The notes under the pieces: model-generated
What the model saw: the letters and a program-made list of their open reading frames with translations, nothing else
Databases searched by the model: none
What the model was told of the DNA's origin: nothing
Position numbers and translations under genes: made by a program
Shown: piece by piece, positions 1-17,423 of the stretch
Layout: each line of letters begins with the position of its first letter
Position numbering within the stretch: position 1 is the stretch's first letter
From: Baylisascaris procyonis
Taxonomy: Eukaryota > Nematoda > Chromadorea > Rhabditida > Ascarididae
NCBI GenBank assembly: GCA_037389465.1
Contig: JAZARR010000105.1
Span: 682,001 to 746,000 of the forward strand
Reading direction: 5' to 3'
DNA: 64,000 nucleotides

Positions 1-1913
1 GGGATGTAATTATTCGTCCCCCTAGTTTTGGCATTTTCCTGTCTCTGTAATGAAAATAACGCTTAGTTGCTAAACAACTGAAGATAATAGTGCATACTGT
101 TTGCCGTGATTGGGCACAAGCGCAGGAATAACATATGCAAATCACCTGGTACAAGATACCTAAAAATTTATCGCAGAGCTCTTCCATGCGCAGGTAACTC
201 TAGCCGACTGCTGAACAAGGGCAGCTATTTTGAGGATCCACACCACAATGATCACTTGTATTAAAGTTATCCATCAACGCTATCACTTAACAGTAATTCA
301 AGTATACTGCTATCAGGCGTTGATTGGATACTGCTTTGCACAAATTTTCTGGAATTTGCTGAGTTTGTGTGGTGATCGCTGTATAACTATGAGTATTGAA
401 AGTGACCGATAATGGCTATTGAACTGCGCACCATTTATTAGTGATCTAGAAATCTTCACCGTTGCGTGAGCCGAAATTAGGTTTTGCAAGTCATTGCGCA
501 ACTGGAATCGAATGACCGAAGCCCAAATCTTGTCTGTATGGGGGAGGGGGAGGTTTTTTTCCATGATTGCTGTACCAGCCCTCCCCCCTTCCTTCATAAG
601 CCATTACTTCGTCTGGGGTGGAAGGTTTTTCGGGGATTTTCAATCTAAGATGAGAGTCCAAGGTTTTAAAGTGAACCATTTTTCACATAACGTTGGGTAG
701 TGCAAAATTTGAATAAGGATCGTCTGTTGAAGAACACACCTCATGTCATAATGCTTAAAGATCTCTGTTCTGTGAGTTACGGGAAGCATACTCACATATT
801 CATTTTCCTTGAATACGCATTTCTTGACTTTTTCATCTTGCGGGTTGCGTCGATATTTGAGGCCGTTCGTTGTTTGTTTTTGTTTTTGTTTTCATAATTC
901 CTTTACTCCCGATTCATTGCAGTGGTGATTTTTTTTTTTTTTTTATACATATGAATCATGAACACAAGAACAACCAATAAGACTTTTTCTTTCTTTTTCC
1001 CGACAAAACTTTTTCTTTCTTTTTTTCTTTCTGAGATTCTTTTTCTGAGTTTCGAATAGGAAAGTTAATGCGTTGACATTCTACATGGGTAGGTAATTGA
1101 GGAGATAAAATATACATCCGTATAGCGTGCGTTTTATATCAAGAATTTATCACTGAGTTTTTGATAGTGTTTTTATGGGCATCCTGGGGAGGGGGGGGGG
1201 GTTATTTTAGGTGTGAAGGATGTTGATAAAGGTTTAAAAGGACGTGGTTGAAAGTGTTTTAAATGTTGAGTATATTGAATTAAACTTCAAACTGAAGCTT
1301 TGTCTTAGTTGTAGGCAGTTAACTTAAACTGTGTTCTGGCTCCTCCTCCCCCCTCCCCCTCCCCACCTTTTATCTTTTTTTCCCCCTCGTCTAGGTGAAA
1401 CGAGGTCGCTATTTTGTTATTGGATAAGACCCTAGAGATATATTAAGCTTGTATTTCCTGCCAAATATTAAAAAAAAAAACAAAATTTTTTCGATATTCG
1501 ATGAGAAATTCCTCACAGATGAAAGCAACTTATGGGAATATCTCACTTTAAATTCGTCGTGATATCCATGAATACTGTGAATAAATTCTACTCTCTTCTG
1601 TTACAATAAAATTAAGATGCATCGCCGAAGTATTATTTCGCACATAAAATGTTTAGCGAAATGTTTGAAATGGAAGAACAGTACTCTAAAGAGTCAATTA
1701 ACATATGGCCAAGCTAAGCATTGTTGTTGTCTTTGTTAATGCTTGCTTACCTATATCGAATATCAGAGTTGACCTTAGCACATATTGGTAGATAATTTGA
1801 AGGGGGATTTCCCGATCGGCATTTGTCAATAAGAATGCGTTGTCATCATGCCTATCATATGCTTTTCAAGAAGCGTGTCTGTGTATTTGATCTGTTGGCG
1901 TGGTCAATTTCAG
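1..1913. other. Leading interval, no supported exon
   Basis: Nothing here could be assigned to a gene. The missing N-terminal part of the downstream DPP8/9-like peptidase (roughly 75-100 residues judging from human DPP9) should lie here or to the left of the window, but no matching segment was recognised on the plus strand. The interval is AT-rich, with T-runs near 930-1030, a G-run near 1190 and a C-rich stretch near 1345-1390. Short open frames near 230-900 lack family resemblance and look like chance. Confidence 0.5.
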
Positions 1914-4900
1914 CAAAGGAATGGGTACATCACTTCACCACGTCCTTGTTTTTACGGACTCATCTGGCTCGGATCATCTGCTGGCATTAGGAGGGGGCAG
2001 TCAGTCATCGCAACAAACGATTTATTCAGCAGCATTATCACGTCCTTCACATGAGCACGTTGTTTCTATTCTACCGTTGTCGACACACCTCGAAGCGACT
2101 GTCTCCAAGGTTCTTTCCTTTATTAAGGGATGCCCTTTTTTGACTCAATGTATTCCCTATCTTTTAGGTTCCTACTTAAATGACTAATGCAATTGTATTT
2201 TTTTGCACCGGAGTATGTAAATTAGAAATGCTGATATTACTACCAATATTACTACCAAAATTTATCAACTGCTATCACTACTGATATCGGTACCGAACCG
2301 ATATCGGTACTGAACTGATATCGATACCTAATTGATATCGGTATCGAACTGATATCGGTATCGAACTTTATCAGCTTATGTCACTTCCATATTTGTTAGC
2401 GGAGTTTACTACTGTTGAGATGATGTGATGAATTTTTTTCTTCCATTGGTAAAAAATGAGATCAAATGTTATAAAATTTGCATTTTATATTCTCTTTGAT
2501 AATTTCAAGTGTGAACGGAGGTAACATTATAGGGTCCTCCACCAGCGGAGTTGGCTGCACTTTGGGAACGACAACGTACAGCGCTAACGTGGGGTATCTC
2601 TGCTTATGAATACGAACCAAGCACAGACACTCTCCTCTACACCGATTCAGCTCATATTTTCCTTTCACGGGTAAGTGAATATTTGCCGTTAATTAGCAAG
2701 TTGATCCGTCAAGGTGGCTAATTATTTGTTCTGATTTTATTTTAGTACGACCTGTAATTGAAGTAGATCATTTTATTTGGTCGGTGCAGTATTATCATCA
2801 CATGCCGACTTACAAGGTTCATAGATGATTGCACATCAAAGACGGTGTAGAAATATTGGACACCTGAACATATGCATAAAGGCGATAATGTGAGAAGGTG
2901 AACCGGAAGATTTGAGATGCCACGACCATAGAAATGGCACAAAAGTTTAGAGACTAGGAAACCATCGGCTATGCTGCAATAAACGAGATGTGCAGATGCT
3001 TACCTCAAAGAGTGAGGAGTTGAACAGCTCCTAGGGGGATCTCGCGACCTTAAATTTGCGATAAGCCCATCAGAAATCGTCGTCGATCGGTTGCCGTCAA
3101 ATACCAGTTTCAGCTTAAGGAATCGAATTTATTTGCCTTTAATTGGTTTTCGAATCGTTGTGCATATGCTTGGCATATTGCATCTCTATTTTCATACGTG
3201 TGTACTTAAGTAGGATAGTTGATGTTTTATTGCTTTCAGCCGTACTTACATGTTTTTGCATCTATTTTCAATTACCGTATTTTTTAGGTTACTGTAACTA
3301 AGGTTTTGGTTACTGTAAAGTATTTTAGGGATTGCAATTGCAGAATGGCTGCTTTCGTGAGGTGGGAGTTGGTGTTTCTGGTTGTCCACTGAATGCTCAA
3401 CTCTGTCCTGTTGATAATGATATCGTCGCATTTGTTGCGAATCGAAACGTTCACATTGATCGGTAAATTTCTTTCAAATTCACATTGAAACAAAACGACT
3501 AAACATTAAAATATTATAAAAAACAATGTAATATTTATTTTATTACTTCATTTATTTATGTTGCCTAGGGGTTATTAGTGAGATTATTTCTATCTGTTTG
3601 CCGTCTTAAGTGGAATTGGTTTGATGATTGGCAACTAATGGGAAATGTGAAAGCGAAGTAGATATTGGATTTATCACTGTCATAATTAATAGCATTGCAG
3701 TGAGTTGGGACAGCATTCTTGTGACTTACCCACTGCAAAATCACTCAAATTGCTCTTAAGTGATTTTAGTGACAGCTGTTGTGGTGATTGCAATGCTTGG
3801 CTAATGTTATTCCTTATCGAATGGGTACCGTTGATTGGATCTACTGAACGTGTTCATTACAGAATGGGTTCGATTATCTACTCGACGAGATCCGAGAGAG
3901 ATATTTCGAATGGGTGTTCACCATTCATCATGCAGGAAGAATTTGATCGGTTGGTTTTTTTTTTCCTAGATGGCTAACACTCATATAATGGAAAAGATTA
4001 CAGCAAATGTGCAGTCGAGTCAGATGGCACAAGGGGGAATGAAATGTTCTTTTGCATACTGGTACTGCTGATGATTGCTATGGGAACATTATGGTCCCAT
4101 TTTTTAATCACGAATAGAGGGATCTCCACGCAAGGGATAGTAAAACGATTTCTAGTTTGAGCATAAGTTTAAAGAAATAAGTTACAGAAGCAAGCGTTAT
4201 TTGCAGCTTCACAGGTTTGTGGTGGAGCCCTGGTCCCGAGGCAATGCTCGTTTATGAAAGAGTCGACGAATCGAAGGTTACCGAGTTGCAATTTACTTGT
4301 CCCGGTCACTTAGCCAGCTCGCCGATGAAGTACCCGCTAGCTGGTTCAGCGAACGCCATTTCGACGCTTCATCTGATCTCCATCTGCTATGATAAGGTCT
4401 CCTTAAGTGTTTCACAAATGTGTGCATCCTTTTCAATGATCGCTTGCTGGCACAACCTTTCTTATGTTTTCATAATTGTGTTCATAAGGGTGATCCGAAT
4501 GGGTCCTAGAATTTTAAGCATCGAAATTAAACGACACTAGAGAGAGTGTTGAATGTGGGTGTACTGGTGTGGCAGTTCGTATATAGCTTAACTTAGGCTG
4601 CATGGAGTGACCGATTGCATAAATATGCATCTATGCTTGCAGGTTGTCGACTGTGCCCTCAGTGTCGACTTAGCCGAGCAATATCAATGGTACGAATATC
4701 TAGCACGAGTTGGATGGCTGCCGGATGGAAGCGCGTCAGTTAATACGTTCTTTTAGGGGATTTCCCAGCATCTGTCATTATTTTATTTGATTTGATCATG
4801 AATACCTTTTATTTAGAAATGAAGCTTATTGACAGACTGTGAGGGCTGCATAGTCTGCATTAAACCATTTCATTTTTTATGTTTTGCGAAGTATGCTGTC

Positions 4901-7900
4901 AACAAGTGAGAGTCCGTCATTCTGCAGTTTTTTTTTTTGGGGTTTTTTTTTAAATTGAACTGGGTGATTATGCGATAGGCAGCTTTCTTATCCTGAACTT
5001 GTCAGAGGTGTTGGCATGTTTTGATTTTTTTTTGCACCTACTGATCTTTAGTCATGCTGCATGAGGTAATCGTGTATTAGAATATAAAATTCCCGAGCAA
5101 ATTTGGAATAGGGAAGCTCCATATCCTTGTCAGAGTTTTCATTTATGGGGCTCTGCATCATCGCTGTTTAAGGTGATACGGAATGACTCATCAATTTAAT
5201 AGTTGTACGTTGGAGAGGCGGAAATAGAGCTTCATATCTATTATGCCTTCAGTGTATGGGCCATCCTGATGAGTCGTCTGCAGGATCGCTACGCTGTTGT
5301 GCTCATACCGGTGCAATTATTTTGTGTGCAAAATGCTTCCACCGACGTTCGTATTATAACTCTACTCGATGAACAAACACCAACTTGGTTCAATGTTGGT
5401 TTTTCTCTTTTTCATCGCTTTCCTTTATTTATTAAGACATGTTGTGTAGACACATGTTGGGTGTATAAGTGGAGGAAGAGGGCGAAGTGAAGATAAAGGG
5501 AGAGGGAGGGATCCAATTCGGGCGTTTTTCCTGGCCTAGAACTTGGCTCTCGATAGCTCTTTAGATGCATATGTCGAAGTTTTTCTCTGTTTATTGTAAT
5601 AGATGCTCCGGAACTATCTTTGTTGACGTATTCCCATCTCATGCGATCTTTATTTGAGTGCTACTATTATTCCTAATAGTTTGAGTATTTTATATTATTC
5701 TCTGAGCTGTGATATCGCCATTTGAAGGCGCAATTCTCATACACTTTTAGTGCACATTTATTTGTGCAACTTATAGAAGAGCACATTGCAAACGTTATTG
5801 TTTTATTTATTTATTTAATAAAAGAGATTTTAAAGAGTGGCGATGATCGGCATCTTTCCATCGTATTTATCGCCTCTCGAGTGCTCGTGAAGCGTTGAAC
5901 CCACATCTAAGGGTAGATCTTAGTGAAATGTTGTAAATTTGGCTTTATATGCTTTGCCTTCAATATTAATCTCAAAAAGGACATCGAGCCACATAAAATG
6001 ACTAGAGATGAAATTTGCGCTAAATTTGCAGGTGGATAATACGACGAAATTTCTACACTCATCTGACAATGTAATATCGTTTTTTCACGCAAGTGATAGA
6101 AATGACAATACACATTTATATTTATTTCAATTTAAACTCGACTCAAGTAAGATTTCGTTTTCATTTATATTCTAAATCTTTGATATTCTACATGATCTCA
6201 TAATCAACAATTAATAGCTAACATATTTTACTATATTTAGATATATCAGTATTGATATTTCTTGTTATATGTTAGAGTAATTTGGTAAGAGAATTAAATT
6301 AAAGCATTTTTACGTTTGAGGTATCGCCAACCCATTCGTATCACTGCTGAAATAGAATATTTTCAGCATTCATCTCATAAATGCAAAATGCTTTAATATC
6401 CCAACAATAGACTCATCACATCTTTCTGCTGATCTTAACTTCTTCCCCCCCCCCCCTCTCAAAAAAAAACATTATTTTGGCGACAGATATATTTTATTTT
6501 AGTTATTCTCATAAGTGAATGCATAAATGTCTTATCTACTTTACTTAGAAAATTCATATGGAGTTTTTTTTGTAATATTGGTCTATTGAAAAATAATCTA
6601 TGATATTTCGATTCTAGAGGGGAATATAATTTCTCAACGTGAAACACCTGTAACGTGCGGTGAATGGTCGGTATCGAGGCATGTTTCGTTACATGTGGAT
6701 GAAAATCGACGGCACGTCTATTTTGTTGCAAATAAACATCATCCAGCCGATACCAATTTGTCAGTGATTCATACTTTTCTAGTCGTTGCTTTCGTTACAT
6801 TTGTTAAATTTAGTGGAGGAGAGAAGGAAATGTTCTCTAATAGTTTGATCATTGCATGCAAACAAAGAGCTTCATCAAGTCTAAGCCATGGCGAAGGGGA
6901 ACCTGTCCTTTTGCTATATTTCTGAATTTTTCGTTCTGCCATTTCGGGTCGGTAACCGACCAGAAAAACCGAAAGGCAACGATTTTTATCTTTTAGTTTC
7001 CTTATCATCGAAATCTCAATAGGTGATATTGCTCTAAGGTGCGTTCTAGTTGTAGAGTTCTGGATTTCATTTGTTTTCATTGTGTGCATTCGTCCTAATT
7101 AAAGAGGTTATTCAGGTGTCGTTCTCTTCTTTGAGTTCCTACATCACAATGAAGAGGTAACGGAACGGGGAGGAGGAGGGTCACATGCGCCACAACCTCG
7201 TGTTACCTGAGGGAATGCACTCACCGTTGATCTTGCTAATTTTATAGCTCTTGAAAGATATCGTTATGAGCTGAAAATTTCATTTTAAAATAAGAATAAA
7301 GCTATGGAGGAAAAATAATACTCCATATATGCGCTGATCAAAAATTTTTGTTCCATTAGACGAGCAAAGTTGTGAGTTTATAAGCTGCTATCATAAATGC
7401 GCCCACTTGAAAACATGTAAGTCAATAGAGATTGGAGTTTATTCAACAAGAACCGGAACCTGTAAGAGCAGAAATATAGCAGATTGATTGCAGTATGTAT
7501 TTATTTACCTTCAATCCTTCTCATTTAGACTGTTTGGATCCCCGATTCAGAAATTTTCTTCTTCCTCCTTTTCTTTGCTCGCTTCGGGTTCCCGCGGTTC
7601 GTTATATCTGTAATTGACCGCTGGTTGTATTGAAGTTCTACAGAAAAGGCAACTGGATATTGTATATTGTATTTAGGTGTGTTGCATCTTATCGAAACTT
7701 GTCGGAGCCACGCGTTTTGACAGAACTTGGCCAATCGTACAGGTTCTTCTTTCGTTTATTTATGAATATATTATTCATGATTACCGCAATGGTATTAGTT
7801 TTTCCTCAATTGTCGTTAGTGTATTTTGCTTGTTATATGCATATTTTTCGAGTACGATGGGGAGGATTGTTAGATGAATGTTTTAGTTTGACAGCATTGT

Positions 7901-10900
7901 CTTTCAATTGCTACAGTTGTGCATTTTTAAAAATAAAGGCAATTAGGCCTTAATTCAATACACGCAATTTCATCGTGATGTTTTCTTTAGTATTTAATAA
8001 ATAAGACTATGAATTAAGGGGATGATTATAACTTCATTTCTTGGGATTTTAGGTGGGATGATTGGAAAGAGGAGGGGGAATGTTGTTCTCGATGAACTTT
8101 GACCTGCTTTAATTACGTTGTTTTTGGCATTCATTGGCAATTGGTTGAGGTACACTCGTATGGAATGTGAGCTCAGCCTAAATACAGAGGTAGGCTTTGT
8201 CTGTTGGGAGAGCTCTCTTCGTATGTTGCCGAGATGTGCATTCTATCGTATAACACACAATGTTCACGATCCTCTTCCATCGGCTGCTCTCCAATATTTG
8301 ATCGCAATGCCTTACGCCAATTCTCTTAACGAGCAGGCAATTCTTTCAATTTCAGGTATGTTTTTGTTTTGCAGTTTTTCAAATATCATTATTAATTTAT
8401 TAATTTATTTATTCATTTATTTATTTATTTTTGTTAATATCGACAGTGACTGCTTTTATTATCATGCTTGCTATCCCAGCTGTTGACCTGGTCGTTATAT
8501 TTGTGCAGGAATTGTGCGTTCCTTTAGGATTATGCCTCTTCCTCATTGTATTTATTTAACCATTGATAGTCGTTAGATGGGAGAAATGAGTGTACTCTAA
8601 ACCATTTAGAAGCCGAATGTTTGATTCATCGATCAGTCTCTAGCATGTGCACTACTTTGGATTCATTTGATTTTTTTCATGATGCGCTATATTGACCTAT
8701 AGTTAGCTTACATTACCTACATCAAATGATGCAGCGGAACGGCTAAAAGAGAAACGAAGAGATAGAACTATGAGAGCAACTAATCCATCTGCATAAAGTT
8801 TAGATGGGCATTTCCGAGGATAGCATCATGTAGAAAAACTTGGAGAGGGCATTTCGCTATTCTGCAAACGTTATATGTGTTCTTTCGGAATTCGCAATCC
8901 TCGCAAGTTATTACTCATTCCTTCTCGTTTATTGTTTACATTTTTAGCAATATTAACCCAATTGCGAAACGAGATCATTGATCAAAATTTTCAGATAATC
9001 GCCCACCGGTCTATCCGGAGATCATCGAATATATGTCGGCAAATTCTCGTCGACTTCATTACGCACTACTGTTGAGACCGATGCGTGCCTCAAAGGGTTT
9101 TCAATATCCTGTAATACAACTCGTATATGGTGGTCCTGGTGTGCAACTGGTGCGTAATACATGGGCAGTGTAAGTTCGCCTTTATTTTATTTTTATTTTT
9201 TATTTTTACTTTATTTATTTGTTTTTACTTATTTTATTTATTATGTTATTTGTTTATTCGTTTCTTTTCGTAATCATTTATAAATTTTTCTTGCGTCCTT
9301 CATGGAAGTAAGGTGCATCTGCTTCGCTGCCTTTCTCTATAGAAACAACTTAGTTAGATTTTTTCTTACGTTCTTCTGCTCAACGTGCTATAGCCACAAA
9401 ACTTTTCTAATGGGGTCTTTTTTCGGTTTCGATGCCGTGTTAACTTTTGAGATAATGGTTTATCCGAAATGGGCGGCTTTTTTTTTGCCGTTTTGTATCC
9501 TCATTCTTCATCGTTCAACTCAATGCTCACTCGAGTATTAGAATTTTCAGGTGGCCATATTTAGAAAATTTCAGAACAGAGTGCATACTTGCAACGACAT
9601 TCGCTGATGATTTCGTATTACTGTACTGTTTTAACGTTTACTACAGGGATTCAATAGATCATGCACAATGTTGTGCTAAATTCATTACTTCGTATTTTTA
9701 ATTGGGAAACAAGTATGATCTAAATATGACATTTGAAATTGATTTGCGAAGTAGGAGTATTTGCATATACGAGGTTGATTTCAGGTGGGTGAGTTATCAG
9801 AAGTTCACCAGCCTCGGCTATGCGGTAGTAATGGTCGATGGGCGAGGATCGGCGAATCGTGGAATTTCATTTGAAGCAGCCATAAAAGGCCAGCTGGTAA
9901 CTGTTTTCCAAAGTGCATTTATTGCGGTAGTAAGTGAAAATTTATAAGTTTTCTGCTCTTTCACCAAGGGAGCTTTACACTAACGAGCGGCGGTCGTGGC
10001 TATCCTCCGTAAAAGTTCGATCTTTTATTGATACTTCTCTTCGTTCTTGATGGGTGCTTACCAAATTGCTTTGTAATGTGGTACTGCTGAGCATTGATAT
10101 TACTGTTACTAGCATTGTTCCGAAGCCGAAAATTCGATTATAATTCCGAGCAGGCGTTCGATGGAAGTTTAGTGACAACTTTGAGGTCGCTTTTTTCATG
10201 TGCCTCTTTTATACCGATCCAGCAGTTTTTTTTTTCAGGACCATTTTCCGATGTTTTGTGGTAGCGGCTCAGCACTAAGGATGACATTAGTTTTTGCATA
10301 TTTGTGGTGAATGCACCTTTCATAACTGTTTTCAGGGCGCTATAGAGGTCGACGACCAAATAGAAGGATTGAAAGAGGTCGCGAAGAGGGCTGATGGTAT
10401 CCTAGATTTGAGCCGAGTGGCAGTCATGGGCTGGTCTTATGGTGGCTTTATGGCACTAATGTGTCTAGCTAAGAGGCCAAACTTTTATAGGTGATCAGTC
10501 AGCTTTATGTGAAAATGTTTTATTGTTTCACAGTTCGACGGCTAAGAAAAACACCCATTTTTTCTCGATACAGTTTCAGGTAACACTATACCTTTGAAAA
10601 ATATCATAGGTAGTTGTGTTTTCAAAAAGAGTTTTTCCATTTAGAAATGCATAAGTTATAGATGTAACTTCCTACAGAAAGTAAGTTAACTTATTGTTTT
10701 ATTTGAGATTTGCAATCATTTATCACCGTCGTTTAGGATCAGCTAGCATTTCATCGTGGGTTTTTATTATGTAGCGTTGTGTTTGTTGCTGCTGCTCTCA
10801 TTTAATCAGTAGTGTTTTGTTCATATGCCGCTGTATTATATATAACTCGCCGAGGACATTGTTTGGACACATCTAACCAACTTGCAGGGCTGCAATAGCA

Positions 10901-12244
10901 GGTGGCGCTGTTACGTGCTGGAATTTCTATGACACCGCATATACGGAGAGATATTTGGGTTTGCCCGGTGATCACTACACGAAATCATCCGTTTTAGAAT
11001 ATGTCAATCTGCTTCCCAATGAGTGAGGGCATTTTCAGCCTTTGATGCTTTTGTGTCCACATACCATATTCTCAAATATATCCGTCGGTTACGTGAACCG
11101 ATCTAAAAAAGCTGGAAATATAGCAGTAATGGGTTGCTTTCGAAGCAGTTCTAACATCTTCGTGGAATTAAGCACTAAAATGTGGTTTATGTATAACATC
11201 ACTGCCACTCAGTATTGATAGCCATGCATAATCGGGGAGTGTTCCGTTGATTGAAGAATACGGGCACATAAATGCTAGAAATTGGTTTGCAAAGTTGCAG
11301 TCTTTAAGGATGGATCGTCTATTGGTTGTGCATGGCTTGATGGATGAAAATGTACACTTTTCACATACCGAAGCACTTATCGAGGCGCTCATCACAGCTG
11401 GCAAGCCATTCCGTTTACAGGTATGTATGTTTTCAGTGGTTAGAGCAAATATGTGACCCTTTAGAGAGTAGGCGGAAATCCACAAAAAGCCCAGAGAAAG
11501 AAGTTTGAAGAATGAGATGTGGACTCGTTTTGAGCTTAGATAGCAAGGGTCATCCTTTGCGTGTGGATCCGCTGTTTTGTGATCTCTGAAAACTGTCCTT
11601 CCACTGAATATCCTATCCCGATCTCTATCCCCGCTAAGAATGAAATTTGCCGAAAACATTCACTCCGCTATACCAAACAAACCTCGCGGGCTGAGAGTCT
11701 CCCCAATGATGGGTTGATTCTTGGGAAATGCGCTTAGAAATATTTTTTTCACGTGGTGAGATGCGCATATCTATTTCCGGAACTTTGCCAGGAGGTTCGA
11801 GGCTCCTTGTCCAGTGACGCAGACAGCACCTTCCATTCTTGGAATGCTACTAGGAAACACCAAAACTACAGTTTTTGTGATAAATTTGCAGTCATGGAGT
11901 TTGATATTATATGATGAGTAATCTGGCCATTTACCTGCCATTTGCGCATTGTTATTCATCTGTTGAGACAGACACGGTAGAAGGGAATACTGTTCCATAT
12001 TTTTGAATTTTACGGTAATTGCTGGGTGGCAGACGAGAACCGCAACGAATCTACTTGCATAGATGTTAGAGGGGTGAAGAAGTCAATTATGAGGAGGTAC
12101 TGACAGTTGATGATGAAATATTTTCAGGTGTTTCCTTCGGAACGGCATGGAGTACGTTCACCCGAAGCAAGCGAGTTCCATGATGCATTAGTGCTTGACT
12201 TCTTAAAGAGAGCATTAGCAGTACGGAAGCGTACGAAACCATAG
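1914..12244 (+). CDS. dpf-3: DPP8/9-like prolyl dipeptidyl peptidase (S9B family), 5' end missing
   Basis: This is a cytosolic serine exopeptidase expected to remove N-terminal X-Pro or X-Ala dipeptides. Seventeen exons keep phase throughout: 1914-2109, 2533-2670, 3344-3462, 3863-3949, 4207-4396, 4643-4746, 5253-5394, 6032-6146, 6618-6759, 7677-7742, 8150-8355, 8995-9169, 9785-9896, 10336-10490, 10888-11022, 11309-11420, 12128-12244. They encode 769 residues against about 863 for DPP9, so the start lies upstream. The beta-propeller part carries QEEFDRFTG, the DPP8/9 glutamate motif, and exon 9 has [10 protein letters not shown]. The alpha/beta hydrolase part has [23 protein letters not shown], the nucleophile Ser631 in GWSYGG, Asp706 in [10 protein letters not shown] and His738 in ERHGVR (numbering of the visible part). 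No signal peptide or membrane anchor is seen, which separates it from DPP4. In C. elegans the DPP8/9 orthologue DPF-3 trims WAGO Argonautes; the symbol is given by that orthology. Exon 1 and the exon 6 donor (gttctt) are the least certain parts. Confidence 0.9.
2283..2367. repeat. 17-bp tandem repeat containing GATATC, five copies
   Basis: Five adjacent units of exactly 17 bp begin with GATATCG at 2283, 2300, 2317, 2334 and 2351 and differ at a few positions. Each holds the palindrome GATATC and the copies contain near-palindromic GGTACC-like cores, so single strands could fold. It lies in the intron between peptidase exons 1 and 2. Confidence 0.85.
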
Positions 12245-13864
12245 CGCTATGAGGAAGAGGGAGAAAATTATGTATATGGTTATCTCTCTCAATTCATTCG
12301 TACTTCTCTTTTCTGCCTCTCTATTATTTTTGTCACATGAAATTGATTTGGAAATTGCAAACCTCGTTGATCTCTGGGAAGGGTACCACAGAATCTAACA
12401 AGAGATATTTAGGCGTATTCCGATAAGTTCACACTCCTTAGGGGATCCTCGATTTCAAGCATTCTTCGGGACGTCGCCCATTGTTGTTCATTCCTCATTT
12501 CACTGGCCAGTCCTTTTCGAGTGCAGTTAAATGAAGTGTGCAAGTGAGCAAAATTGCCGCTTTTTCGGGATATATGTTTGTGTTTGCTTTGGCGTTGATA
12601 TATCGCATCTAGCTGCTGGCAGTCCTGCATGTCAATTATCCTGCAGCTGCATTACCCACCCTCCAAAAATTGTCGAACCTTTCAGCAGGAATATCACAAA
12701 AACCTTCGGGTGAAATGTTCAAAACTGCAGAATGCTTTGTTATCACAAAAAATGTATCTATAAATGAGTTCAACACCTTCAAGAGTGAACGATCGTAGAA
12801 GGTTGTTGTTTTTCATGTTGCATTTGAAAGATACTCTACATGTGAAGAGCCATCTTCGTTGTCAGCGACATTCGACTGCCAGGTAGTGCTTTGTGGTATA
12901 TTAAGATAGGTTATACGTAGGTCTATTATCCCAGTCTCTTTATTCATATGCCACGTACACCTTCCGCGATAGAGGTTGTAATTTAACTGTTAGTGGCAGC
13001 ACTCATACCTATCCTGTCGCGAATAATCCGCTTGGTATTGTTGCAGTGCAGACCAGTTCTTGTGTTTTGCTCCTCACTGGTTACCGCCAACCGTAATTAT
13101 TGAGTGCAGTGGAATGCTATCGGTTGTTCTTTACTGGCAGCTTATGCTGTCATTTGTGAGGTAAAACTTTTGAATGACAAAAAGCTTCGAGCTGTTCAAC
13201 GAATTTCATTACATCATGACGATAATTGATGGTCGCTATGAGGCGACAAACTTCAGACAAAACATTGACCCCGGCAGTGGCTGACAACGAGCTCTATCTC
13301 CTTGTGAGATCATACAAATGTGGATGTTCAAAAATGACTGCATTCTTTTACTACTAATTCTAGAGTTCTCGGGACAGTCACCACCGAACAGGAAGAAAAC
13401 CATGCACAGTATGAGTGATTTCCGTGCAAACATGCGCCATTCTGCTTTCGTAGCAACGCGGTTCGGAATGCGAGCTGCTCGACCAAAAAGATTATTTATT
13501 GCTGTTATAAAAACGCGTACTGGTGTCGTCTATCAAGCAGTTTAGTGCGGCCACATCTCTTGACGAGTGAAAACAAGGAAGTATGTAGAAATGAAAAGGA
13601 CGACGCCCATACAATCCTCAGACAACCCCCCCCCCCTCCCCTCTCTAAATTCCTGCAACATAATTCCAGCTAACATGTGTGAACACCGAATTCCTCCTTT
13701 TCTGAACAAACCGTTACAGCAAAAAAAGGGTCAAATAATCAGAACACAACGCGGAACAAAAGGAACAACGGAGCGGAACACTGTATCCAACAACGGCTCT
13801 CACACGGGTCCCACCATCGCTAGTATTTTCCAGCGCGCGACGCCGCGGACGACCGTCTTGCAAA
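12245..13864. other. Convergent 3' interval between the peptidase and kin-3
   Basis: The two flanking genes end towards each other here, so the interval should hold both 3' UTRs. A minus-strand AATAAA (plus-strand tttatt at 13495-13500), about 365 nt past the kin-3 stop, is a candidate polyadenylation signal. A C-run lies near 13625. The open frame on the plus strand at 13567-13923 overlaps the antisense of the kin-3 last exon and is not credible as a gene. Confidence 0.5.

Positions 13865-17423
<3,559 letters not shown>

Noticed and set aside
11168..11659. 163-codon minus-strand open frame
   Set aside because: Antisense to peptidase exon 16 and the adjacent intron; a shadow of real coding sequence.
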